Assembly (NCBI RefSeq): GCF_013408305.1 | Contig: NZ_JACBZS010000001.1 | Location: 2,728,001 to 2,792,000 of the forward strand | DNA: 64,000 bases | Origin: Naumannella cuiyingiana | GTDB lineage: Bacteria > Actinomycetota > Actinomycetes > Propionibacteriales > Propionibacteriaceae | Direction: 5' to 3' | In this document: in pieces, positions 1-8,520 of the stretch | Layout: every line of letters begins with the position of its first letter | Position numbering within the stretch: the stretch's first letter is position 1 | Notes under the pieces: model-generated | What the model was told of the DNA's origin: nothing | Seen by the model: only the letters and a program-made list of their open reading frames with translations | Database searches by the model: none | Position numbers and translations under genes: made by a program

Positions 1-2
1 CC

Positions 3-1262
3 GCGATCGAGTTCTTCGCGATCGACCCGCCGGGGGCCAAGGACATCGACCAGATCATGCACCTGTCGCGTGACGGCGACGGCTACCTGGTCCGTTACGG
101 GATCGCGTGCGTGTCTGCCTTTGTCGAGCCCGGGGGACCGGTCGATGTCGAATCGCACCGACGCGGGCAGACCTATTACGCCCCGCACCGTCGCTTTCCG
201 CTGTATCCGCCCGTGCTGTCCGAATCTGCCGCGAGCCTGCTGGCCGGTCAGACCCGGCCGGCGTTCGTCTGGCACATCCGGCTGGACGCGGCGGGCGAGG
301 TGGTCGATGTCGATCTTGGTCGGGCGATGGTACGCAGCCGCGAGCAGCTCACCTATGACGATGCCCAGGCGCGGATCGACGACGGCAGCGCGAGCGAGTC
401 GCTGATGCTGCTGCGCGAGATCGGCGAGAAGCGCCTCAAGATCGAGACCGAGCGTGGCGGTGTCTCGTTGAACCTGCCCGCGCAGGAGGTCGAGGTGGTC
501 GACGGGCAGTGGACGTTGATCTTCCGTGCGGCACTGCCGGTGGAGGACTGGAACGCCCAGATCTCCTTGTTGACGGGCATCTGCGCGGCGAAGCTGATGC
601 TGCGGGCCAAGGTCGGCATCGTCCGCACCCTGCCCGCGGCCGACGAGCGTGCCCTGCGCCGGCTGCGCCGGGTGGCGCGCGCGATGGGCGTACCGTGGCC
701 GGACGACATGGGTTATCCGGACTTCGTGCGCAGCCTGGACCCGGAGACGCCGAAGGGCGTGGCGATGATGTATGCCTGCACGTCGCTGTTCCGGGGCGCC
801 GGTTACCTGTCCTTCGACGGCACCGTGCCGAAGGACAACGAGCACGCCGCGCTGGCCACGCCGTATGCCCACACCACGGCACCCCTGCGGCGGCTCGTCG
901 ATCGCTACGTCCTGGAATGCTGTGCGGCGATCGTCGCCGGCGAGGAGGTGCCGGGATGGGTGCGCGAGGCCCTGCCCGAGTTGCCGGAGCAGATGACGGA
1001 GGCGGACCGGCGGGCCAAGCGCTTCGAGCGGGGCATCGTGGATCTGGTCGAGGCGCTGGTCCTGCACGATCGGATCGGGCAGTCCTTCCGCGGCACCATC
1101 GTCGATGTCGACGACCAGGACGGCGACCGGGGGAGCCTGCTGCTGGAGGACCCCGCCGTCGAGGCGCGGCTGGTCGGCAAGCGGCTGGAGGCCGGCGAGG
1201 AGGTCGACGCGACGCTCGAGTCCGCCGACATGGTGACGGGCAAGGTCGAGTTTCGGTCCTGA
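3..1262 (+). CDS. RNB-domain ribonuclease (RNase II/R family), 5' end outside window
   Basis: The open frame enters from the left edge, so the N-terminus is missing. The first visible residues read AIDPPGAKDIDQIM, the RNB signature with the acidic residues that hold the catalytic metal. The segment YAHTTAPLRRLVDRYV (about residues 285-300 of the visible part) matches the conserved RNB C-terminal block that in other members reads like HxTSPIRRYxD. The family degrades single-stranded RNA 3' to 5' in the cytoplasm. The visible part is about 419 residues and ends in a short beta-rich tail (VDATLESADMVTGKV), a plausible S1-like end. This resembles the short RNB proteins of actinobacteria rather than a full RNase R with cold-shock domains, but the N-terminus is needed to decide. 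It reads toward rnpB with only about 25 bases between them. Confidence 0.9.
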   Translation, partial: AIEFFAIDPPGAKDIDQIMHLSRDGDGYLVRYGIACVSAFVEPGGPVDVESHRRGQTYYAPHRRFPLYPPVLSESAASLLAGQTRPAFVWHIRLDAAGEVVDVDLGRAMVRSREQLTYDDAQARIDDGSASESLMLLREIGEKRLKIETERGGVSLNLPAQEVEVVDGQWTLIFRAALPVEDWNAQISLLTGICAAKLMLRAKVGIVRTLPAADERALRRLRRVARAMGVPWPDDMGYPDFVRSLDPETPKGVAMMYACTSLFRGAGYLSFDGTVPKDNEHAALATPYAHTTAPLRRLVDRYVLECCAAIVAGEEVPGWVREALPELPEQMTEADRRAKRFERGIVDLVEALVLHDRIGQSFRGTIVDVDDQDGDRGSLLLEDPAVEARLVGKRLEAGEEVDATLESADMVTGKVEFRS

Positions 1263-1287
1263 GTGGCTTGCCGCGCTAGAATTCGGC

Positions 1288-1637
1288 TTGGACGAGCCAG
1301 CCAGGTGGTCGCGGTGCGCATCGCGTACCGAGGAAAGTCCGGACTCCACAGAGCAGGGTGGTGGGTAACACCCACCCGGGGCGACCCGCGGGAAAGTGCC
1401 ACAGAGAACAGACCGCCCCCGTGAGGGGGTAAGGGTGAAACGGCGGTGTAAGAGACCACCGGCATCCCGGGCGACCGGGATGGCCAGGCAAACCCCACCC
1501 GGAGCAAGACCAGACAGGCTGCGTTCGAGGGTTGCTCGCCCGAGCAGCCGGGTAGGTCGCACCAGGCGGTCGGCAACGGCCGTCGCAGATGGATGATCAC
1601 CCGCGACAGAATCCGGCTTATCGGCTGGCTCGTCCCT
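1288..1637 (+). ncRNA. rnpB: RNase P RNA (rnpB), bacterial type A
   Basis: This is the catalytic RNA of RNase P, which matures the 5' ends of tRNAs. The conserved P4 region is visible as GAGGAAAGTCCGGACTCC near 1330-1347, and the matching 3' block ACAGAATCCGGCTTAT lies at about 1607-1622. The terminal P1 helix is exact: GGACGAGCCAGCC at 1290-1302 pairs over 13 bases with GGCTGGCTCGTCC at 1623-1635, which sets both ends to within a few bases. The length of about 350 nt is normal for a GC-rich type A RNA. No T-rich terminator follows; instead a 52-bp tandem repeat starts directly at the 3' end. Confidence 0.95.
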
Positions 1638-1846
1638 CATCGACCGCTCGCCGGGGTTGTGGTGGCCCGTTCCCGCCCGGTGGCGCCGTTATCGACCGCT
1701 CGTCGAGCTTGTGGTGGCCCGTTCCCGCCCGGTGGCGCCGTTATCGACCACTCGCCGGGGTTTGGGCTCGTCCGGCGGGGCCGTGCGCGTCGTTATCGAC
1801 CACCCGTCGGGGTGTGGTGGCCTGCCCGGCCCCGTTCACGGCAGCG
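1638..1846. repeat. Four tandem units of a 52-bp intergenic repeat
   Basis: The core CGACCRCTCG starts at 1641, 1693, 1745 and 1797, exactly 52 bases apart each time. Units 1 and 2 are nearly identical over their whole length, including the shared part GTGGTGGCCCGTTCCCGCCC; units 3 and 4 have drifted. The array fills the space between the 3' strand of the rnpB P1 helix and map, and unit 4 runs into the stop codon of map. Because both halves of the unit are conserved, it is not a repeat/spacer array. Diverged copies in the opposite orientation lie at 6256-6395 and a single forward copy at 5174-5197, so this is a dispersed family. Function is unknown. Confidence 0.85.
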
Positions 1847-2696
1847 TGAGGATTTCCGCGCCGTCCTCGGTGACGACGATGGTGTGCTCGAACTGCGCGC
1901 AGCGCGACCCGTCGGCCGTCACCACGGTCCACCCATCGTCCCACAGCTCCCACTCGTGCGTACCGGTCGTGATCATCGGTTCGATCGTGAAGGTCATGCC
2001 CGGTCGCAGCATCGTGTCGTAGTAGCTCGCGTCGTAGTGCGGAATGATCAACCCGGAATGGAAGGCGGTGTGCACCCCGTGACCGGTGTAGTCGCGCACC
2101 ACGCCGTAGCCGAAGCGGGCGGCGTACTTCTCGATCACCCGACCGATGACGTTCACCTGCCGGCCGGGCCTCACGGCCCGGATCGCGCGGGCCAGCGCCT
2201 CCTCCGTGCGTTCGGACAACAACCGGGATTCCTCGTCGACCTGCCCGCAGAAGAAGGTGGCGCAGTTGTCGCCGTGCACGCCGTCCAGATAGGCGGTGAG
2301 ATCGATCTTGACGATGTCGCCGTCGGCCAACGGCCGGGCGTCGGGGATGCCGTGGCAGATCACCTCGTTCACCGAGGTGCACAGGGACTTGGGAAATCCG
2401 CGATACCCGAGCGTGGAGGGGTACGCCCCGTGGTCCAGCAGGTACTCGTGCCCGATCCGGTCCAGCTCGTCGGTGGTGACCCCGGGCGCGATGGCGGCCG
2501 CCGCCTCCCGCATGGCCCGCGCGGCGAGCCGGCCCGCCGCGCGCATCCGCTCGATCACCTCGGTCGACTGCACATCGCTGCCGGTGTAGGGCAGCGGCCG
2601 GTCCCGCCCGACATAGGGCGGTGCGGGGATGTCGCGCGGTACGCGCCGCATCGGCGAGACGGCGTGCGGGCGGACGGGGGCAGCGGTGGGCGACAC
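1836..2696 (-). CDS. map: Type I methionine aminopeptidase
   Basis: It removes the initiator methionine from nascent proteins with a dinuclear metal centre. From a GTG start at 2696 the product has 286 residues. The pita-bread metal ligands are all present: Asp in [14 protein letters not shown] (two Asp), His in [11 protein letters not shown], Glu in FTIEPMI and Glu in [10 protein letters not shown]. The N-terminal stretch with [13 protein letters not shown] and PYTGSD matches the SH3-ligand-like extension of the longer actinobacterial MAP (mapB type). An ATG at 2651 is an alternative start, but neither start has a Shine-Dalgarno sequence. A TAGGAT hexamer lies 7 bases before the GTG, which would suit a leaderless transcript. 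The gene is divergent from the small gene at 2753. Its stop codon lies inside the last 52-bp repeat unit. Confidence 0.93.
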   Translation of the reverse strand: MSPTAAPVRPHAVSPMRRVPRDIPAPPYVGRDRPLPYTGSDVQSTEVIERMRAAGRLAARAMREAAAAIAPGVTTDELDRIGHEYLLDHGAYPSTLGYRGFPKSLCTSVNEVICHGIPDARPLADGDIVKIDLTAYLDGVHGDNCATFFCGQVDEESRLLSERTEEALARAIRAVRPGRQVNVIGRVIEKYAARFGYGVVRDYTGHGVHTAFHSGLIIPHYDASYYDTMLRPGMTFTIEPMITTGTHEWELWDDGWTVVTADGSRCAQFEHTIVVTEDGAEILTLP

Positions 2697-2752
2697 GGCG
2701 CAGATCCTATGCGGCACAATCGCCACTGCAAGCGCCCGACGAGGAGGGAACC

Positions 2753-2965
2753 ATGACCGACACCCCGCGCTCCGAAGCGGCCGGCGACGGCCCCTGGTAC
2801 TACAACATCGTGACCAAGCAGATCGTGCCCGAGGGCGCCGACCGGGCCGAGAACCTGCTCGGCCCCTATCCGACGCGTGCCGACGCCGAGCGCGCCCTGG
2901 AGAAGGTGCAGGAGCGCAACGAGGCCTGGGACAACGATCCCAACTGGAACGACGACGCCGAATGA
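2753..2965 (+). CDS. Small conserved acidic protein (SPOR-like)
   Basis: A 70-residue protein with a strong ribosome binding site (GAGGAGGGAACC before the ATG). It is acidic, has no membrane segment or signal peptide, and is rich in aromatic residues near the start ([10 protein letters not shown]). The central part, [20 protein letters not shown], resembles the small SPOR-like proteins common in actinobacteria, in which a short beta-alpha unit is followed by an acidic tail ([10 protein letters not shown]). The role is unknown; I infer only that it is a soluble cytoplasmic protein. It is divergent from map, and nadE begins about 50 bases after its stop, so the two may be cotranscribed. Confidence 0.75.
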   Translation: MTDTPRSEAAGDGPWYYNIVTKQIVPEGADRAENLLGPYPTRADAERALEKVQERNEAWDNDPNWNDDAE

Positions 2966-3014
2966 GGGCCCGGCCGGGCGCACGGTGATGCCAGATTCGA
3001 TCCCGGACTCGCAG

Positions 3015-5063
3015 ATGGACTTCGACTCCGCGCCGGCGCACGGGTTCGTGCGGGTGGCCGCCTGCGCGACCCCGACGGCGATCGCCGATCCGGCGAGCAA
3101 TGCCGCGGTGATCATCGAGCAGGCGCGGTTGTGTCACGACGACGGGGCGCTGCTCGCGGTCTTCCCGGAACTGTCGCTGACCGGGTACGCCATCGACGAC
3201 CTGCACCTGCAGGATCCGGTGCTGGACGCGGTCGGGGAGGCGATCTCCGCCGTCCGGGAGGCCAGCCGCAAGCTGCGCCCGGTGATCGTCATCGGGGCCG
3301 CGTTGCGGCACCGCAACCGGCTCTACAACTGCGCCGTGGTGCTGCATAGCGGCGAGATCCTCGGCGTGGTGCCGAAGTCCTATCTGCCCAACTACCGCGA
3401 GTTCTACGAGAAGCGGCACTTCGCGCCCGGCGATGATCAACGCGGCGGGACGATCGAGGTGGGCGGGGAGGTCGTGCCGTTCGGCGTCGATCTGCTGTTC
3501 GCGGCGGCCGATCTCGACGGATTCGTGATCAACATCGAGATCTGTGAGGACATGTGGGTCCCGGTGCCGCCCAGTTCGCTGGCCGCGCTCGCCGGGGCGA
3601 CCGTGCTCGCCAACATGTCCGGCAGCCCGATCACCGTTGGCCGCGCCCGCGACCGGCACCTGCTGTGCCAGGCCCAGTCCGCGCGTACCCTGTCGGCCTA
3701 TCTGTACGCCGCCACCGGCCAGGGCGAGTCGACCACCGACCTGTCCTGGGACGGCATGACGATGATCTATGAGTGTGGCGACCTGCTCGCCGAGACCGAG
3801 CGCTTTCCGGACGGCCCCCGGCGCAGCGTCGCCGATCTCGATCTTGACCGGATCCGCCAGGACCGGATCCGGGACGGCTCGATCGGCGACAATGCCCGCA
3901 CCTGGGGGCTGGACCGCGACGACGACGCCGAGCTCGGTTACCGGACGATCGACTTCGTCGCCGATCCGCCGGCCGGCGACATCGGGCTGTGGCGGGAGGT
4001 GGCGCGTTTCCCGTTCGTGCCGAACGACCCGGCGCTGCTGGCCCAGGACTGCTACGAGGCGTACAACATCCAGGTGTCGGCGCTGGTCCAGCGGCTCAGC
4101 GCGATCGGTCAGCCCAAGATCGTGATCGGGGTGTCCGGCGGTCTGGACTCCACCCATGCGCTGATTGTCGCCGCGCGGGCGATGGACCAGCTCGGGCGGC
4201 CCCGCTCGGACATTCTCGCCTATACGATGCCCGGCTTTGCCACCAGTGACGAGACGAAGACGAATGCGACCGAGCTGGCGCACGCGCTCGGGGTCGAGTT
4301 CACCGAGCTGGACATCCGGCCGGCGGCCGAGCAGATGCTCGCCGATCTTGATCATCCGTATGCCTCCGGAGAGCCGGTCTACGACACCACCTTCGAGAAC
4401 GTGCAGGCCGGGCTGCGCTACGACTACCTGTTCCGGATCGCGAACCACCGCGGCGGGATCGTGCTCGGCACCGGCGACATGTCGGAGCTGGCGCTCGGCT
4501 GGTGCACCTATGGCGTCGGCGATCAGATGTCGCACTACGGGGTGAATTCCGGCGTACCGAAGACTCTGATCCAGCACCTGATCCGCTGGGTCGTCGATGC
4601 GGACCTGTTCGGGCCCGACACCGGGACGATCCTGACCCGGATCCTCGATACCGAGATCAGCCCGGAACTGGTGCCCGGTGATCAACCGCAGTCCACCGAG
4701 GCGGCCATCGGGCCGTACGCGCTGCAGGACTTCACGCTGTACCACGTGCTGCGCTACGGATTCCGGCCGAGCAAGATCGCATTCCTGGCCAGGCATGCGT
4801 GGGCCGATGTCGATGCCGGCGCGTGGCCGCCGAACTTCCCCGATCCCAAGAAGATCGCCTACGACCTGCCGACGATCAGGCACTGGCTGGAGGTCTTTCT
4901 GAAGCGCTACTTCGCGTTCAGCCAGTTCAAGCGCTCGGCGATGCCGAACGGGCCGAAGGTGGTGGCCGGGGGTTCGCTGTCGCCGCGCGGCGACTGGCGC
5001 GCGCCGTCCGACGGCAATGCCCGGGCGTGGCTCGCGGACTGGGAGAGGATCCCGAAGGGCTGA
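3015..5063 (+). CDS. nadE: Glutamine-dependent NAD+ synthetase
   Basis: It catalyses the last step of NAD synthesis, amidating deamido-NAD+ with glutamine-derived ammonia and ATP. The 682-residue product has two domains. The N-terminal nitrilase-like glutaminase shows the catalytic triad: Glu52 in FPELSLTGY, Lys121 in PKSYLP and Cys177 in EICEDMW. The C-terminal synthetase has the PP-loop [13 protein letters not shown] at about 370-383 and ends with the conserved SQFKRSA and [11 protein letters not shown] segments. Length and sequence match the M. tuberculosis enzyme (679 aa) almost end to end. I chose ATG 3015 because the family begins close to [16 protein letters not shown]; an in-frame ATG at 2988 would add nine residues, and neither has a convincing ribosome site. 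Confidence 0.97.
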   Translation: MDFDSAPAHGFVRVAACATPTAIADPASNAAVIIEQARLCHDDGALLAVFPELSLTGYAIDDLHLQDPVLDAVGEAISAVREASRKLRPVIVIGAALRHRNRLYNCAVVLHSGEILGVVPKSYLPNYREFYEKRHFAPGDDQRGGTIEVGGEVVPFGVDLLFAAADLDGFVINIEICEDMWVPVPPSSLAALAGATVLANMSGSPITVGRARDRHLLCQAQSARTLSAYLYAATGQGESTTDLSWDGMTMIYECGDLLAETERFPDGPRRSVADLDLDRIRQDRIRDGSIGDNARTWGLDRDDDAELGYRTIDFVADPPAGDIGLWREVARFPFVPNDPALLAQDCYEAYNIQVSALVQRLSAIGQPKIVIGVSGGLDSTHALIVAARAMDQLGRPRSDILAYTMPGFATSDETKTNATELAHALGVEFTELDIRPAAEQMLADLDHPYASGEPVYDTTFENVQAGLRYDYLFRIANHRGGIVLGTGDMSELALGWCTYGVGDQMSHYGVNSGVPKTLIQHLIRWVVDADLFGPDTGTILTRILDTEISPELVPGDQPQSTEAAIGPYALQDFTLYHVLRYGFRPSKIAFLARHAWADVDAGAWPPNFPDPKKIAYDLPTIRHWLEVFLKRYFAFSQFKRSAMPNGPKVVAGGSLSPRGDWRAPSDGNARAWLADWERIPKG

Positions 5064-5107
5064 CCGGGGCGGCTGCGCGCGCCGGGTCGGTGGTTGCGCG
5101 CTACAAG

Positions 5108-5143
5108 TGACCACTGGTCAGGGCCAGAAGTGACCACTGGTCA
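5108..5143. repeat. Two tandem copies of the palindrome TGACCACTGGTCA
   Basis: TGACCACTGGTCA occurs at 5108-5120 and again at 5131-5143, 23 bases apart, each followed by GGG. The 13-mer is a perfect palindrome around its central C. It sits between the nadE stop and the DUF559 gene and shares the core GACCACT with the 52-bp repeat family. It could be a paired operator or a diverged repeat unit; the sequence alone does not decide. Confidence 0.6.
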
Positions 5144-5173
5144 GGGTTTGGGCCGGCCTCCGGCGCTCGTGCC

Positions 5174-5197
5174 CGCCGTTACCGACCACTCGCCCGA
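5174..5197. repeat. Single forward copy of the 52-bp repeat core
   Basis: GCCGTTACCGACCACTCGCC followed by CGAG matches the start of unit 3 of the tandem array (GCCGTTATCGACCACTCGCC) with one change over the first 20 bases. It lies upstream of the DUF559 gene, in the opposite orientation to the three units downstream of that gene. Confidence 0.65.
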
Positions 5198-5302
5198 GAA
5201 GTGGCCAGGAAACGCGTCGGCCGCGGCCGAACTCGTTGTTGCCCTGTGGACAACCCCCGCTCGGGGGCGCGATCACCGCGCGCGGCACGGCAACGTTGCC
5301 GG

Positions 5303-6217
5303 ATGCGATTCGACAACGGGCGGCCCTTCACCACCGCACAGTGGCTCGCGGCCGGGCGCAGGCGCACGCAGTTGCGGGGCCCGGCGTATCAACGCCTGTT
5401 CCACGGCTGCTACGTGGCGACCGGCACCGTGATCACGCCGAAGCTGCTCGCCCGCGCGGCGCTACTGGTACGCCCGAGCGCGGAGTTCGTCACCCACCAC
5501 ACCGCGGCGCGGCTGCTGGGGGCGATCGTCCCCGACACCTGCGAGACGCACGTCGGCGCGGTGGCGGGCGCGCGTTCGCGGCGCGAGGCGGTGGTGCAGC
5601 ACCGGTACGCGACACGCCCCGCGACGGTGCGCCACGACGGGGTGAGGATGACGTCGCCGACGCAGACCTTCCTCGATCTGGCGGCCCGGCTCGACCTGGT
5701 CGACCTGGTGGTCCTCGGCGATTCGCTGGTACGCCGGCGCGGGATCGACCCGCCCCGGCTCGTCGAGGCGGCTCGAGACCTGGGCCGTGGGCGTGGCGGG
5801 ATCAATGCGCGGCGCGCGGCCGCGCTGGTACGCCGCGGCGTGGACTCGCCCGGCGAGACGCGTCTTCGGATGCTGCTCGTGCTCGCCGGCCTGCCCGAGC
5901 CCGAGATCAACATCGAGCTGCGCGACGCGCACGGCGCGGTCCGGCGCCGCCTCGATCTCGGCCACCGTGCCGAACGCCTCGCGCTGGAGTACGACGGTCG
6001 CCACCACATCGAGCGCGAACGGCAGTGGGAGGACGACATCACTCGACGCGAGGAGATCGGCGCCGATGGCTGGGAGTTCTTGATCTTCGTCGCCCGGGAC
6101 CTGTCCGTCACGCCCGCGCACACCCTGCAGCGGGTGTGCGCGGGCATGCGCCGGCACGGGATGCGGGTCCCGCGGCTGCGCACCGAGTGGCAGCGGCACT
6201 TCCCCGGCCGCGGGTGA
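5303..6217 (+). CDS. DUF559 (Vsr-like nuclease fold) protein
   Basis: The N-terminal half (about 1-190) resembles the actinobacterial proteins with an AbiEi-type winged-helix region: FTTAQWLAAGR, then LFHGCYV, FVTHHTAARLLG and MTSPTQTFLDLA. The C-terminal part (about 195-300) is a DUF559 domain: SPGETRLRMLLVLAGLPEP, then RRLDLGHRAERLALEYDGR, then WEDDITRREEI and WEFLIFVARDL. The conserved Glu, the Asp in LDLG and Glu in LEYDG fit the catalytic core of Vsr and other PD-(D/E)XK enzymes. A nicking or endonuclease activity is inferred, not shown. The start at 5303 gives 304 residues beginning MRFDNGRPFT; earlier in-frame starts would add an arginine-rich stretch without similarity. The gene is flanked by copies of the 52-bp repeat in inverted orientation. 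Confidence 0.8.
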   Translation: MRFDNGRPFTTAQWLAAGRRRTQLRGPAYQRLFHGCYVATGTVITPKLLARAALLVRPSAEFVTHHTAARLLGAIVPDTCETHVGAVAGARSRREAVVQHRYATRPATVRHDGVRMTSPTQTFLDLAARLDLVDLVVLGDSLVRRRGIDPPRLVEAARDLGRGRGGINARRAAALVRRGVDSPGETRLRMLLVLAGLPEPEINIELRDAHGAVRRRLDLGHRAERLALEYDGRHHIERERQWEDDITRREEIGADGWEFLIFVARDLSVTPAHTLQRVCAGMRRHGMRVPRLRTEWQRHFPGRG

Positions 6218-6250
6218 TCGATGTGCGGGCGGTCGAGTGATCAGTTGCGC

Positions 6251-6395
6251 CGGAACCCGGGCGAGTGGTCGGTTTCGGCGCGAGTGTGAGGGCTCAAGCC
6301 GCCACAACCCGGGCGAGTGGTCGGTTTCGGCGTGAGAGGGAGGGGGTCGGGTCGCCACAACCCGGGCGTGTGGTCGGTTTCGGCGCGAGGCGGCG
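6251..6395. repeat. Three inverted units of the 52-bp repeat family
   Basis: CCCGGGCGAGTGGTCGGTTT starts at 6256 and 6308, and a close copy with GTG for GAG starts at 6361: spacings of 52 and 53 bases. Read on the minus strand, the units give CCGAAACCGACCACTCGCCC then GGGTTGTGGC, the same architecture as the array after rnpB (CGTTATCGACCACTCGCC then GGGGTTGTGG). The units lie between the DUF559 gene and the glnA2 operator. Confidence 0.85.
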
Positions 6396-6426
6396 CGGCG
6401 ACCCACGCGGCGCGGCGATCCAACCT

Positions 6427-6442
6427 GTAACGCGACCGTTAC
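6427..6442. promoter_or_regulatory. Inverted repeat GTAACG-CGAC-CGTTAC, possible GlnR site of glnA2
   Basis: The 16-bp element is a perfect dyad of 6-bp arms around 4 bases and lies 24 bases before the glnA2 start. Written as GTAAC-n6-GTTAC it has the half-site spacing of the actinobacterial GlnR box (GTnAC-n6-GAAAC), with the second half-site degenerate. A fully canonical GlnR array lies upstream of glnA1 in this same window, which supports the reading. Another regulator that binds a symmetric dyad is possible. Confidence 0.5.
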
Positions 6443-6465
6443 ACGGTGGCAGGCACACTGAGCGC

Positions 6466-7803
6466 ATGGACAAGCAGACAGAGTTCGTCTTGCGGGCCAT
6501 CGAGGAACGCGACATCCGCTTCGTCCGGCTCTGGTTCACCGATGTGCTCGGCTTCCTCAAGTCGGTGGCCATCGCCCCCGCGGAGTTGGAGGGCGCCTTC
6601 GCCGAGGGGATCGGCTTCGACGGCTCCGCGATCGAGGGCCTGGCGCGCGTACACGAGTCCGACATGGTCGCCCACCCGGACCCGACCACGTTCCAGGTGC
6701 TGCCCTGGCGCGGCGCCGAGGCCGGCACGGCCCGGATGTTCTGCGACATCAAGCTCCCCGACGGTTCGCCCAGCTATGCCGACCCGCGATTCGTGCTGAA
6801 GCGGGCGATGCGGAAGGCGGCCGATCTGGGCTTCTCCTTCTACACCCATCCCGAGATCGAGTTCTTCCTGCTTCGCGACGGGTTGATCCCCGGCCAGAGT
6901 CCGGAGCCGATCGACCGCGGCGGATTCTTCGACCACACGGTGACCGGCCCGGGCAGCGACTTCCGTCGTCAGGCGATCACGATCCTCGAGCAGATGGGCA
7001 TCTCGGTCGAGTTCTCCCACCACGAGGGCGCGCCCGGCCAGCAGGAGATCGACCTGCGCTACGCCGACGGGTTGTCGATGGCCGACAACATCCAAACCTT
7101 TCGGGTGGTGGTACGCGAGGTCGCGCGCCTGCACGACATCCACGCGACCTTCATGCCGAAGCCGTTCAGCGAGTACCCCGGCTCCGGGATGCACACCCAC
7201 ATGTCGCTCTTCTCCGGCGACGAGAACGCCTTCTACGACGGCGCGGACGAGTTCCACATGTCGACGATCGCCCGGCAGTTCACCGCCGGCGTGCTCGCCC
7301 ACTCGCGCGAGATCAGCGCCGTCACCAACCAGTTCGTCAACTCCTACAAGCGCCTCGCCGGGTTCACCGAGGCGCCGAGCTATGTCTGCTGGGGGCGCAA
7401 CAACCGCTCGGCGCTGGTCCGGGTTCCCGGATACAAGCCGCAGAAGGGATCCTCGGCGCGGATCGAGGTACGCTCGATCGACTCCGCCGCCAACCCCTAC
7501 CTGGCCTACGCCCTCGTCCTGCGCGCGGGGCTGGCGGGCGTCGAGGGTGGCTACGAGTTGCCCCCGGAGGCCGAGGACGACGTCTGGTCGCTGACCGACC
7601 GCGAGCGCCGGGCGCTGGGGATCGAGCCGCTGCCGCGCAATCTCGACGAGGCGGTCGGCCTGATGGAACGCTCCGAACTCGCCGCCGACACGCTCGGCGA
7701 GCACGTCTTCGACTTCTTCCTGCGCAACAAGCGGGCGGAGTTCGAGGACTACCGCTCCCGGGTCACCCCGTTCGAGCTGGAGCGGTTGCTCCCGGTCATC
7801 TGA
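6466..7803 (+). CDS. glnA2: Glutamine synthetase GlnA2-type
   Basis: It makes glutamine from glutamate, ammonia and ATP as a dodecamer in the cytoplasm. The 445-residue product follows M. tuberculosis GlnA2 (446 aa) nearly residue for residue at the start (RDIRFVRLWFTDVLGFLKSV). Family landmarks are present: GIGFDGSAIEG, the metal-ligand motif HPEIEFFLL, FSHHEGAPGQQEIDLR, the ATP-site FMPKPF followed by GMHTHMSL, and NRSALVRVP. The region that carries the adenylylated tyrosine in GlnA1 reads VWSLTDRERRALG and has no tyrosine, so GlnE probably does not modify it, as in mycobacterial GlnA2. The gene has a palindromic operator 24 bases upstream and overlaps the convergent DUF3159 gene by 55 bases at the 3' end. 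Confidence 0.96.
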   Translation: MDKQTEFVLRAIEERDIRFVRLWFTDVLGFLKSVAIAPAELEGAFAEGIGFDGSAIEGLARVHESDMVAHPDPTTFQVLPWRGAEAGTARMFCDIKLPDGSPSYADPRFVLKRAMRKAADLGFSFYTHPEIEFFLLRDGLIPGQSPEPIDRGGFFDHTVTGPGSDFRRQAITILEQMGISVEFSHHEGAPGQQEIDLRYADGLSMADNIQTFRVVVREVARLHDIHATFMPKPFSEYPGSGMHTHMSLFSGDENAFYDGADEFHMSTIARQFTAGVLAHSREISAVTNQFVNSYKRLAGFTEAPSYVCWGRNNRSALVRVPGYKPQKGSSARIEVRSIDSAANPYLAYALVLRAGLAGVEGGYELPPEAEDDVWSLTDRERRALGIEPLPRNLDEAVGLMERSELAADTLGEHVFDFFLRNKRAEFEDYRSRVTPFELERLLPVI

Positions 7804-8465
7804 TCGCCCGCGGGCACCGGATGCCGCAGGCCCGGGTGCCCCGGCGGCAGCGCGCGGCGCAGCACCCACCAACTGACCGCCAGGCAGGCGGCGACCAACG
7901 GCCAGGTCAGCACCAGCCGGGCGATGCCGAGCGCCACCGGAAGGTTGGCCAGCCACAGCGTCCCGAACACGAGCACCCGGACCGCGTACTGGCCGACCCA
8001 GACCCAGCTCGCCAACCGGTACGCGCGTGCCAGCGACGGGTCGGACCGCCAGCGGCCATGCTGCCGCAGGACCAGACCGACGATGACGCCCAGCAGCGGC
8101 CGGCGGATCACGATGCTGGTCGCCCAGGCCAGGGCACTGGCGATGTTGCCGACGATCTGTAGCAAGAAGAAGTCGGCGGCCCGGCCGGTGCTCAAGGCGA
8201 TCAGCGCGGCCACGGCGACCGCCAACACACCGAGCAGCACGGCGCGGGGCTTGCGGCCGCGGGCCAGCGCCCATGCGGCCAGCGCCGCCCCCACACCGAT
8301 CGCCGCGACGGCCCCGACCGCGACCTCGCCGCCGCTCAGTCCCCAACCCGCGAGGAAGCCCGCGGTCGGCAGGCTCGCCTCCACGGCGGCCCGGCGCCCG
8401 CCAAGGATGCTCGCGAGTGAATCGTCGCCGGCAGCCGGAGTCGCGGGCTCGGTCGACGTGGTCAC
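7749..8465 (-). CDS. DUF3159 integral membrane protein
   Basis: A 238-residue protein with about six hydrophobic segments. It opens with a short polar N-terminus, then LPTAGFLAGWGLSGGEVAVG, a segment ALLGVLAVAVAALIAL, and the characteristic GRAADFFLLQIVGNIASALAW block of DUF3159. A second conserved part, FGTLWLANLPVALGIARLVL, lies near residue 170. The family is widespread in actinobacteria and has no known role. The GTG start at 8465 is preceded by TAACCTAGG, compatible with a leaderless or very short leader transcript. The last 55 bases run through the 3' end of glnA2 on the other strand, so the C-terminal tail (DQMTGSNRSSSNGV) is probably not conserved. Confidence 0.85.
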   Translation of the reverse strand: MTTSTEPATPAAGDDSLASILGGRRAAVEASLPTAGFLAGWGLSGGEVAVGAVAAIGVGAALAAWALARGRKPRAVLLGVLAVAVAALIALSTGRAADFFLLQIVGNIASALAWATSIVIRRPLLGVIVGLVLRQHGRWRSDPSLARAYRLASWVWVGQYAVRVLVFGTLWLANLPVALGIARLVLTWPLVAACLAVSWWVLRRALPPGHPGLRHPVPAGDQMTGSNRSSSNGVTRER

Positions 8466-8520
8466 GCACCTAGGTTAGGTCGCCCTTAGCCGGTCCACCA
8501 CTCGGGCCGGCCCACGCCGC

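Noticed and set aside
1638-1846. CRISPR-like periodic array
   Set aside because: The 52-bp units are conserved over their whole length, including what would be the spacers, and no cas genes are near.
1836-5114. A 1092-codon open frame on the minus strand through map and nadE
   Set aside because: Only its last part is map; the rest is antisense to nadE, has no similarity, and comes from the high GC content that keeps frames open.
8490-8520. CCACCACTCGGGCCGG near 8497 as a repeat copy
   Set aside because: It matches over fewer than ten bases and lacks the rest of the unit.
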